Shown: in pieces, positions 56,638 to 64,000 of the stretch | Layout: every line of letters starts with the position of its first letter | How positions within the stretch are numbered: position 1 is the stretch's first letter | Origin: PVC group bacterium (ex Bugula neritina AB1) | GTDB taxonomy: Bacteria > GCA-001730085 | Length of the DNA stretch: 64,000 nucleotides | Assembly (NCBI GenBank): GCA_001730085.1 | Contig: MDLB01000108.1 | Location: forward strand, 25,295 to 89,294 | Reading direction: 5' to 3' | The notes under the pieces: model-generated | What the model was told of the DNA's origin: nothing | Seen by the model: only the letters and a program-made list of their open reading frames with translations | Database searches by the model: none | Program-made: the position numbers and the translations under genes

Positions 56638-59600
56638 TTAGAGGGGTGAAGGTTCTTTAGGTTTGACGTCATCAAACCATCTATAAATGGCTGGAAGAAC
56701 AAGAAGAGAAACAAAGGTCGAAGTTATAAGCCCACCCACGACAACGGTTGCTAATGGTCTTTGGATCTCTGAGCCTGCTCCTGATGAAAATAAAAGGGAT
56801 ATTAAACCTAAGGAAGTTGTTAAGGTTGTCATTATTACTGGTCGAAAAACAATATTAGCACCATCTAAACAAGCATTTTTTATGTCTTTACCTTCTCGAC
56901 GTAAGTTTTTGATAGTGGTTAACAAGACCATTGCATCTTGCAAGGCAACCCCAAAAAGAGCGATAAAGCCAACAGATGAGGGAACGGATAAGTTTTGCCC
57001 TGATAGCTTTAATGCAATAATACCTCCTGTCATTGCCAAAGGAATAATAAAAAGGATCAAAGCCACATTTTTTATAGAGTTGAAATGAATAAACAAGATC
57101 AAAAAAACGATAAGAAGAGTTATCGGTATGATTAAAGAAAGCCTTTTGTTTGCGGCTTGTTGCAGCTCAAATTGACCGCCCCAATCCAAAATATAACCCG
57201 GAGGCAAAGTTAACTGTTTCTTAAGTGTTTTTTGACACTCTGCAACAAAAGATCCAATGTCGCGCTCTCTAACATTGCATTGAACGGTTATGAATCTTTG
57301 CCCATTTTCTCGAGAGATTTGACGAGCACCAATCACTTTTTCAATATGGACAAATTGAGATAAGGGAACTTTGCTACCTTCGGGGGTATCGACTAAAATG
57401 TTTTTGATTTTTTCTACGGTATTTCGTTTGTCTTCTTCAAAGCGTACATAGATTCCAAAACGACGAACTCCTTCCAATATTTCTCCTGCTGAAACTCCTC
57501 CAACACTCATCTTGATCAAAGACTGAACATCTGAAATGCTCACACCGTAACGCGCTAGGGCTTTGCGGTTGAGGGTTATTTGTACTTGTGGGTTCCCTGA
57601 AACTTGATCCTTTTGAACATCGGCGGCACCGCGAACTTTCTTTATAACTTTTTCAATTTTTTGACTCTTTTCTTGAAGAATATCCATATCTGGTCCAAAG
57701 AGTTTGATCGCGATTTGAGCCTTTGTTCCTGTTATCATCTCATCTAAAGCCACAGCGATAGGCTGGGTGAAGTTGAATTTGACTCCTGGGAAGTTTTCAA
57801 AATATTCGCTCATCATTGAATAGAGTTTGTCGTGCTTTTTTGTTCTTTGCCATTCGGAAACAGGTTTGAAGGAGATGAAAGATTCCGCAGAGTTTACAGG
57901 ATCGGCATGAGCCCCAACTTCTCCTCGGCCTACCCGTGTGACAACTTTTTCAACTTCAGGAAAGCGTTCTAATAGGCGTTTTTCAAAAACAAGAGTCATT
58001 TTTTTAGATTCTTCTAAAGATATAGAAGGAGCCATTGTTAGACGAACAAGAAGGTCTCCCTCTTCTAGGCGAGGGACAAACTCTGAGCCGAGCTGAAAAA
58101 AGATGAACCCTCCAAATAGCAACATTGCTGCAGATGCAAACAAAACCTTGTATCTTTTTAAAAGACAGGCTTCCAATAGAAAAGTGTATTTTGCTCTGAT
58201 GTTTTTAAAAATATCAGAGTTTTTGGATTTGTTGTGTTTTTTTAAAAATGCTGAGGGAGACATAACAATGCTGGAAAAGACAGGCGCCATGAACAAGGAG
58301 TAAACCAAGGATCCAAACATCGCTAAAATAACAGTGAAAGCTAAAGGTTTAAACATTTTCCCTTCAACACCTTGCAATGTTAATAAAGGTAAGAAAACAA
58401 CCATAACAATCATGATCGCAAAGGAAATGGGACGAATAACCTCTAAAACAGCTTTGGGGATTAAGTCTTTGCTAGAGGGGTTTTTCAAGTTTTCTGAGTA
58501 AAATCTTTCTACATTTTCAATGATTATTATTGTTCCATCCACCATCATCCCTATGGCTATAACAATGCCCCCTAAAGACATCAAGTTAGCAGAGATATTA
58601 AAAAATTTCATCAAAATAAAAGCTAAACAAATTGAAAAAGGCAGGCAAAGTACAACCACAAAACTTGGTCGGAAGCCTCCCATAAAAATAAAAATGATCA
58701 TGGCTACCAAAAAGATGCTATTGCGAAGAGCGGATCGGACAGTTTTTGAACAACGACTCACTAAGTTTGCTTGGTCATAATAAGGTACAGCTTTGACCCC
58801 TGCAGGTAATGTTTCGTTAATCGCATCAAATTTTTCTTTTACCCGGTGGATCACATCAAGGGTATTGGTTCCTACAAGCTTTAAAACCATCCCTACAACA
58901 ACTTCTCCTTTACCATCTTTTGTTGCAAGACCTCGCCTTATTTCTCCTCCGATTTGAAGGTTTGCAACATCTTTTAGGTAAATAGGTTGACCATCAATAG
59001 CTTTTAGAGCGATATTCTCTAAGTCCGAGATATCACGGGCAAGCCCGATTGATCGAACAACATACTCTTCGGAGTTATTTATGATAAATTGGGCTCCGAT
59101 ATTCTCATTATTGGATTTTAGTTTCTCAACAACTTCGAGCAAAGAGATATCATACTTTAAAAGATCTATAGGTCTCACGTTGACTTGAAACTGCTTAATA
59201 AGTCCTCCAATAGATAAGACTTCTGTGACTCCCGTGACAGATTCTAGCTGATACTTGATGAGCCAGTCTTGGATTTCTCGTAGTTCTTCACTTCCGTACT
59301 TACCGGACTCATCGGTGACTACATAAAAAAGGATTTGTCCTAAACCTGTTGCAATCGGGCCCATTTCGGGGGTCCCGAACCTTTCTGGGATAGAATCTTT
59401 GGCGGAAGCTAGTTTTTCGCTAACGCGTTGTCTTGCAAAGTAGATGTCTGTTCCATCTTTAAAATAAATATTCACAACGGATAACCCAAAGTTAGAAACA
59501 GAGCGGACCTCTTTTAGAGACGGTAATCCTTTCATAGCCATTTCGATAGGGTAGGTGACGTATTTTTCAACCTCCTCAGGAGCTAGGCCTTCAGTTTCTA

Positions 59601-59748
59601 CAAAAACTTGAACAAGTGAAGGGGTGACATCTGGGAATGCGTCGACCGCAAGCCTTTTGAATTGATACATGCCAAAAATAACGGTGAAAAAGGAGAAAAA
59701 AACGATAAGCCATCGCACATTTATCAATGTTTTTATAAAAGCCAACAA
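56638..59748 (-). CDS. czcA: Heavy-metal efflux RND pump (CzcA/CusA family)
   Basis: A 1036-aa inner-membrane RND proton antiporter of the heavy-metal (HME) class. The start LAVDAFPDVTPSLVQVFVET is the family signature, TM4 reads AIGMMVDGTIIIIENVERF around residues 396-414, and the second half repeats the layout (PLAMTGGIIALKLSGQNLSV). The TM4 motif keeps the central Asp and the Glu but has AIG where the Zn/Co/Ni pumps have DFG, so the metal cannot be named. It follows its adaptor by 27 bp in the order outer-membrane factor, adaptor, pump. Confidence 0.9.
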   Translation of the reverse strand: MLAFIKTLINVRWLIVFFSFFTVIFGMYQFKRLAVDAFPDVTPSLVQVFVETEGLAPEEVEKYVTYPIEMAMKGLPSLKEVRSVSNFGLSVVNIYFKDGTDIYFARQRVSEKLASAKDSIPERFGTPEMGPIATGLGQILFYVVTDESGKYGSEELREIQDWLIKYQLESVTGVTEVLSIGGLIKQFQVNVRPIDLLKYDISLLEVVEKLKSNNENIGAQFIINNSEEYVVRSIGLARDISDLENIALKAIDGQPIYLKDVANLQIGGEIRRGLATKDGKGEVVVGMVLKLVGTNTLDVIHRVKEKFDAINETLPAGVKAVPYYDQANLVSRCSKTVRSALRNSIFLVAMIIFIFMGGFRPSFVVVLCLPFSICLAFILMKFFNISANLMSLGGIVIAIGMMVDGTIIIIENVERFYSENLKNPSSKDLIPKAVLEVIRPISFAIMIVMVVFLPLLTLQGVEGKMFKPLAFTVILAMFGSLVYSLFMAPVFSSIVMSPSAFLKKHNKSKNSDIFKNIRAKYTFLLEACLLKRYKVLFASAAMLLFGGFIFFQLGSEFVPRLEEGDLLVRLTMAPSISLEESKKMTLVFEKRLLERFPEVEKVVTRVGRGEVGAHADPVNSAESFISFKPVSEWQRTKKHDKLYSMMSEYFENFPGVKFNFTQPIAVALDEMITGTKAQIAIKLFGPDMDILQEKSQKIEKVIKKVRGAADVQKDQVSGNPQVQITLNRKALARYGVSISDVQSLIKMSVGGVSAGEILEGVRRFGIYVRFEEDKRNTVEKIKNILVDTPEGSKVPLSQFVHIEKVIGARQISRENGQRFITVQCNVRERDIGSFVAECQKTLKKQLTLPPGYILDWGGQFELQQAANKRLSLIIPITLLIVFLILFIHFNSIKNVALILFIIPLAMTGGIIALKLSGQNLSVPSSVGFIALFGVALQDAMVLLTTIKNLRREGKDIKNACLDGANIVFRPVIMTTLTTSLGLISLLFSSGAGSEIQRPLATVVVGGLITSTFVSLLVLPAIYRWFDDVKPKEPSPL

Positions 59749-59775
59749 AGGTTAAGTTCCTTTCAGGTTTAAAAA

Positions 59776-61038
59776 TTAATGAACATGTCCATCATCAAAA
59801 GCCGCTTTGGCTAGCTCTGCTTTTAGAGTAAAACTTCCTTTTGTGACATAGGTGTCTCCATGAGAAAGCCCCTCTAGTATTTCTACAAAAGTTTCATTTT
59901 CATGACCTAACTTGACTGAAGTTGGGAAAAAGGCTCGGTCTCTAGAGACAAAAACCTGCCACTTTCCATCTATAAACTGAAGAGACTCTTTAGGAATCTT
60001 TATATCGACAGGTACCTTCTCTACAAGCAGTTGTCCTTTGACAAACATCCCTGGTAAAAAAAGATGGTCTGGGTTTGGTAATGAAACTCTTGCTTCAGCG
60101 GTACGAGTTTTTTCGTCAATTATCGAGCTAATATAGAAAACAGGTAAAGAAAGCGTTTCTTTTTTTGAAGCGGACTTTATTTTTATATAAGATTTTTTGC
60201 TAATCAAGGGGAGTGTTTTAGGGTAAACCCTGAACTTAATCCACAGAGTATCAATACTGCCGATAGTGAAAGCGACAGCTGAAGTGTCTCGAAACTCGCC
60301 GATAGTTATATGTCTTTTTAACACGATTCCATCCAGCAAAGATTTTAGATCATAGGCAGTCAAACTGTTATTCCCCTCCAAAGTAGCCAAAGTTTCGCCC
60401 TTATTAACCTGGTCGCCTTCGGACTTTAGAACGTCAATAACAAGCCCTTCGAAACGAGGAATGATATGAGCTTCTTTGTTAGCGTTGAGGCTTACTTCTC
60501 CGGTTAACTCGATATATTTCGATATTTCACCTGACTTAGCCGTGGATAGATGTATACCAAAGTCTTTGAGGTCTTCGGAAGTTAGGGTCACTTTGTCCAC
60601 ATGAGAGTGATCGTGAGCGTCCTTGTGAGAGCTATTGTGATCATGGTCGCTACTTGTATGGTCATGAGAGTCGTGAGAATCATCATGATCTTGGTGTTCT
60701 TTTATGTCGAGAGAGTGAGAGTGTTTTTCAGCAGATTCATTATGGTCATTATCTGTGTGTTTTTTAGAAAAGATATTGACCTTGTCTCTCTTATGAGGAG
60801 ACTTTGTATGATCGTGATCTTCATGAGCTTCGACTTCCTCATCGTGATGATCTTTGCTGTCGTTGGTCTTGGAGTAAACGGCATGAGGTTCGTGGATTTT
60901 ATGTTTGTCTGTATCTTTTTCTCTGCAAACGAGGCCATGCTTTTGGATTTTTTCACTAGAGTGAATGGATTCTAAAGAAAGTGCCCAAAGAAGGACGAAG
61001 AGAATTCCTAAGTGATGTTGAATTTTTAAAAAGTTCAT
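59776..61038 (-). CDS. czcB: Periplasmic adaptor of heavy-metal efflux (CzcB/CusB family), His-rich
   Basis: A 420-aa membrane-fusion protein. Residues 1-27 are a signal-like segment (HLGILFVLLWALSLESIH). Residues ~45-150 are a linker with about 24 histidines in ~105 residues, many as DHDH and HSH, clearly able to bind metal ions. After this comes the adaptor core: barrel-sandwich text IIPRFEGLVIDVLKSEGDQV and GETLATLEG, then DTLWIKFRVYPKTLP and a C-terminal domain ending in HVH. It sits 3 bp after the outer-membrane factor. The His stretch is much longer than in typical CzcB or CusB proteins (from memory). Confidence 0.88.
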   Translation of the reverse strand: MNFLKIQHHLGILFVLLWALSLESIHSSEKIQKHGLVCREKDTDKHKIHEPHAVYSKTNDSKDHHDEEVEAHEDHDHTKSPHKRDKVNIFSKKHTDNDHNESAEKHSHSLDIKEHQDHDDSHDSHDHTSSDHDHNSSHKDAHDHSHVDKVTLTSEDLKDFGIHLSTAKSGEISKYIELTGEVSLNANKEAHIIPRFEGLVIDVLKSEGDQVNKGETLATLEGNNSLTAYDLKSLLDGIVLKRHITIGEFRDTSAVAFTIGSIDTLWIKFRVYPKTLPLISKKSYIKIKSASKKETLSLPVFYISSIIDEKTRTAEARVSLPNPDHLFLPGMFVKGQLLVEKVPVDIKIPKESLQFIDGKWQVFVSRDRAFFPTSVKLGHENETFVEILEGLSHGDTYVTKGSFTLKAELAKAAFDDGHVH

Positions 61039-61041
61039 TTA

Positions 61042-62322
61042 TCACTCCTTTTCTTTTGATTTTTTTGAACCATAGACATAGGGATCTTTGCCCACATAAA
61101 GCATTAAATTATTATATTTTTTGATGTATTGTGCTGCAAAAGATATGATTTTTTCTTGGACATCAAAACTTTTCTTTTCAGCAGATAAAACTTCAAAATA
61201 AGAGAAGGCACCCTGATGATAACCTTTGTGAGTTAAATGTAAAGCACGTAGATTTAAAGGGATAATTTTTTCTTTCATGATATTGATTTTACGAAGCAAT
61301 AACTTTAGGTGTTGATACTGCTCTAGAAAAGAAACTTCTATGCGTTTATTGTTCATTTCAAAATCAAGGGAGTTTGCTTTTTTTTCTATTTTAGCAAGTT
61401 TTATGGCATTTTGGTTCTGGTCAAAAAGAGGAAGAGGGATAGATAAAGAGGCAACCCATGTGTTTTGGTCGGACTCTTGTAAAAAGCGGGTGCCAATTTT
61501 TAAATCAACAGTCGGTAAAACTTTCCTTTTTTCCAAGTCAAAAGTTATTGAAGCTTTTTTTATATCGTATTTCATCTTTATGATTTCGATATTATTGTCC
61601 AGTGAATTTTTGAGATCGTCGATTGATGGCAAAGGAGGGATGTTTTCTAATGTGCCGTAGACGGATCCCAAAATTTTTGCATCATGGTTCCAAAATCTTT
61701 CTAGTTTATGCTTCTTGATTTTTAAGTTTTCTTGTGCCTCAAGGATATTGATTTTTCCTTCGGCCAAAAGAGCTTGGATGCTCAAAAGCTCAACTTCGGA
61801 GCATCTCCCTGCCTTCATTTTTTTTGTAGCAACTGCAAGCATTTCTTCAAGGAGAACGCTCCTTTTTTTCGCTAAGTTTAAATCTGACTGCATTTTCAAA
61901 ATGAGTGCAAAGGTATTGCTAGCTTTAGATAAAGTTTCTCTTTGGGTGTGATCAAATATTTTTTCATGATAAATTTTGTCTAAACGCCCAATCTTTTTAG
62001 AAAAATGCCCCTGTTGCGAAAAATCTATACTCTTAGAGAAGCTCCATGTTGATTCTAGATCTTCTTTGTTTGCCGTATCTTTAGATCCACCCCAGTTATC
62101 CCAATCAATATCAACGGTAGGGTTTCTCCATAAGCTTTTTTGTTTGTATGAAACTTGTGATTTATTCATATTGATTTTAGAGAGTTTGATATCGATGTTA
62201 TTTTCTAAAATTAGAGGAATAATATCTTCAAAAGAAAGAGGGTTGCTTTTATGTGCTTCCAAAAAGGATGTGTTTAAGGTGCTAATGAATAAGATGGCCA
62301 ATAAGGTGATTTTTAACAACAT
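61042..62322 (-). CDS. czcC: Outer-membrane efflux protein (CzcC/TolC family)
   Basis: A 426-aa OEP-type protein: signal peptide LLKITLLAILFISTLNTSFL, then long alpha-helical, coiled-coil-like stretches in two repeats (SYKQKSLWRNPTVDIDWDNW begins the first; VLPTVDLKIGTRFLQESDQN is in the second). These forms build the periplasmic tunnel and outer-membrane channel for the CzcA-CzcB pump. First gene of the operon, with no regulator gene beside it. An AAGGA-like site precedes the ATG. Confidence 0.85.
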   Translation of the reverse strand: MLLKITLLAILFISTLNTSFLEAHKSNPLSFEDIIPLILENNIDIKLSKINMNKSQVSYKQKSLWRNPTVDIDWDNWGGSKDTANKEDLESTWSFSKSIDFSQQGHFSKKIGRLDKIYHEKIFDHTQRETLSKASNTFALILKMQSDLNLAKKRSVLLEEMLAVATKKMKAGRCSEVELLSIQALLAEGKINILEAQENLKIKKHKLERFWNHDAKILGSVYGTLENIPPLPSIDDLKNSLDNNIEIIKMKYDIKKASITFDLEKRKVLPTVDLKIGTRFLQESDQNTWVASLSIPLPLFDQNQNAIKLAKIEKKANSLDFEMNNKRIEVSFLEQYQHLKLLLRKINIMKEKIIPLNLRALHLTHKGYHQGAFSYFEVLSAEKKSFDVQEKIISFAAQYIKKYNNLMLYVGKDPYVYGSKKSKEKE

Positions 62323-63310
62323 AAATACAAATCCTTATTATCAGGAGTTTCCCAAAATTATAGATTTTTTTGAAAAACTCTTCGGTTATCTACAAGTAAT
62401 CCAAAGTTTTTTTAAAATAATTTCTTGTGCCTTTATAACCTTTTTGACTATGAGAAATGCCTTATATTTTATCTAAATATAGGAGTGATTTCTGAAAAAA
62501 ACAAGACGATTGAAAGGTTATTTTAAAGACAACAGCTATTTTAAAATTAAAAAAGCACAATAAAGATTATTTAAAAATCTTAGAATTTTTATTTTTGCTT
62601 GATCAAGATCTTGAATATAAACTATAAGATCTTGAAAAAAAATTTTATAAGCAGAATAAATCCCTCGACAGGGAGCATTGTACTCTTGAATATCCTTTAA
62701 AGCAAGTGGATGATTTTTGGCTTTAGCGATTGAGAGAAAAAAGCATTGATAATTAATGACTGACTTGAAAATTTTCTCCTAATTTTTTTTGAAGAGATGT
62801 TCAAGTTTCTTTTTGAGTTGAGAAGATCTCTTTCTTTAGGGTGAGAATTTTAATCAGAGTATTTATATGTTTTGCAAAAATTAAAAATCATTTAAAGATC
62901 GTAATTTAAATATAAATCGACAAGACTAAGGTAATTTTATGTAATTTTGTGTTAAAAATATACATTCAAAACTATGTCTTACAAAAATAGTGCAGCTTGA
63001 AGAAGCTTACATGGTTAATGAGACTTTTTTTTTTTAACATTTTCAGATTTTTAACGATAAGGGACTTTTGAAATAGCCTTTGATTTTATGTGTGAATATG
63101 TAAATTTTTTTCAAATAAACCTAATAAATCTTTTATAAGAATCCAAAGATCTCTGTCTTTTGTATTTTGAAAAATTTAAAAAGACGACCCGCAGAGATCA
63201 TTTTATTAAACTTTAGCTAGCAAAGAATATTTTTCTATGGTAGAATATCCACTCTTTATGGCGTTTGAGATAAGAAACTTTTTCTTAGTTTTTTGTCTTT
63301 GCCCTTATAC
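62323..63310. other. Long AT-rich intergenic region before tRNA-Asp
   Basis: Nearly 1 kb. No intact gene. On the plus strand at about 62560-62760 a frame with only two stops reads KDYLKILEFLFLLDQDLEYK, DLEKKFYKQNKSLDREHC, TLEYPLKQVDDFWL, which could be a decayed coiled-coil gene, but it is not identifiable. The efflux operon promoter must lie at its left end on the minus strand; I could not pick one with confidence. Confidence 0.35.
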
Positions 63311-63388
63311 GGGGGCGTAGCTCAATTTGGTTAGAGTGCTTGACTGTCGATCAAGATGTTGCGGGTTCGAGTCCCGTCGCTCCCGCCA
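63311..63388 (+). tRNA. tRNA-Asp (GTC)
   Basis: Acceptor arms GGGGGCG (63311-63317) and CGCTCCC (63378-63384) with one G-U pair, anticodon stem CTTGA/TCAAG with loop CTGTCGA giving anticodon GTC, T arm GCGGG TTCGAGT CCCGT, discriminator G and encoded CCA. It stands alone in this gap. Confidence 0.94.
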
Positions 63389-63841
63389 TAAAATTTAAAT
63401 TTATTATCAATAATTCCTAATAAGGGACTTGCCCTTCCTTTTATTTTCAAAAAGTTTAAGTTTTGATACCATACTTATTTTTATTTTAAGAAAATACATT
63501 TAGATTTTTCTAAGGTTTTTTATATTTATTTGAAATGAAAACTTTTTTCTATTTTTTTCACCTACGTCTTTTTGATGAGGGAGAGGTTGATTTAAGAATT
63601 TCTATATGTTTAGTCAAAATTTTTTTTGTGTCTTTTTATCTGTTTCCTAATTAATATTTAGACACTTTAAAATCAGTGTGTATTTTTTATACGTATAAAC
63701 TTAGAGCCTCGCAAAGCTGCTTATATGTTTTTTTGATATTTTTTAATTCAAAATATTGTACCTTTTGGTACTAATATAAAATTTATTTTTTTAAAAGTTT
63801 CATTTTAGACTTTGGATGCTTTTGTAATGCTATACGTTAAG
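63389..63841. other. Intergenic region between tRNA-Asp and transposase fragment
   Basis: About 450 bp of AT-rich DNA without a gene that I can read. GTACC-TTTT-GGTAC at 63758-63771 is a perfect 5-bp inverted repeat about 70 bp beyond the transposase stop, and could belong to the end of the insertion element or be a terminator-like hairpin. Confidence 0.4.
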
Positions 63842-64000
63842 TCAAGCACAACTTCTTGAATAAAGGTCCTTTTGTTTACATAAATTATCGAACGCATTAG
63901 GAGTAAAATAATTTATTACAGAATGAGGGTAGTCCTCATTATATTTTTTAATAGCTCGTATAACCTCCGAAGAGGCAGAAAAACCATTGTCCCATTCATT
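63842..64000 (-). mobile_element. IS3/rve-type transposase, C-terminal fragment at right edge
   Basis: On the minus strand the frame is open from the window edge (64000) to TGA 63842-63844, 52 residues: WDNGFSASSEVIRAIKKYNE then DYPHSVINYFTPNAF. The pattern YNxxxPHSxxxYxTPxxF is the C-terminal signature of rve-domain transposases of the IS3/IS481 type. The rest of the element lies outside the window, so I cannot say whether it is intact. Confidence 0.75.

Noticed and set aside
60601..60975. Plus-strand Val/Met-rich frame of 124 codons
   Set aside because: It is the antisense of the His/Asp codons in the czcB linker, which produce Met/Val on the other strand.

Overview
This 64 kb window is a low-G+C bacterial chromosome segment dominated by one long, classically ordered block of transcription and translation genes (about 8.1-41.5 kb). 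The cell is Gram-negative: there is a porin-like protein, an RND efflux system with an outer-membrane factor, and dTDP-sugar genes. RpoB of 1249 aa, RpoC of 1343 aa, RpsD with a four-cysteine N-terminus, a 61-aa zinc-type S14 and the wording of RpoA/RpoB recall the PVC/Omnitrophota side of the tree more than Proteobacteria. I cannot place it firmly from sequence alone. Many broken genes beside intact neighbours suggest a genome under reduction, perhaps host-associated (inference).

Left region (1-8.1 kb): the tail of an unknown gene, purF, three dTDP-rhamnose-pathway genes (rfbA, rfbB, rfbD; no rfbC here), glycogen synthase glgA, and a signal-peptide-bearing porin-like protein. A near-consensus sigma-70 promoter lies 400 bp ahead of tRNA-Thr.

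Information-processing block (8.1-41.5 kb): tRNA-Thr, tuf, rpmG, tRNA-Trp, secE, nusG, rplKAJL, rpoBC, then rpsL-rpsG-fusA-tuf and the complete S10, spc and alpha operons with secY, adk, map, infA and rpoA, ending in rplQ, a cbiX-like chelatase and serS. All genes are on the plus strand with short gaps or overlaps. A second consensus promoter precedes the second tuf and probably gives the S10 operon its own transcription. Two oddities stand out: nusG carries an in-frame UAA between its NGN and KOW domains, and rpmD (L30) is absent between rpsE and rplO.

Accessory region (41.5-53 kb): tag on the minus strand, a DUF4013-type membrane protein with a long acidic tail, a possible broken gene, tRNA-Ser, and then a decayed island holding an APH(9)-like aminoglycoside phosphotransferase pseudogene, a P-loop kinase pseudogene and a frameshifted unknown. 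Next is a minus-strand surface-sugar cluster (hexapeptide acetyltransferase, PLP aminotransferase, GT2 glycosyltransferase) with a deleted GT2 pseudogene upstream, then a sodium:solute symporter.

Right region (53-64 kb): a gap-pgk-tpiA glycolytic cluster whose GAPDH start is preceded by a 14-bp perfect palindrome, a minus-strand CzcCBA/CusCBA-type heavy-metal efflux operon whose adaptor has a very histidine-rich insert, tRNA-Asp, and at the right edge the C-terminus of an IS3/rve-type transposase.

The best-supported unusual observations are the interrupted nusG, the degraded tRNA-adjacent island with resistance-type genes, the His-rich metal-efflux adaptor, and the paired dTDP-sugar gene sets. 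I see no CRISPR array, phage module or clear novel multi-gene defence system.
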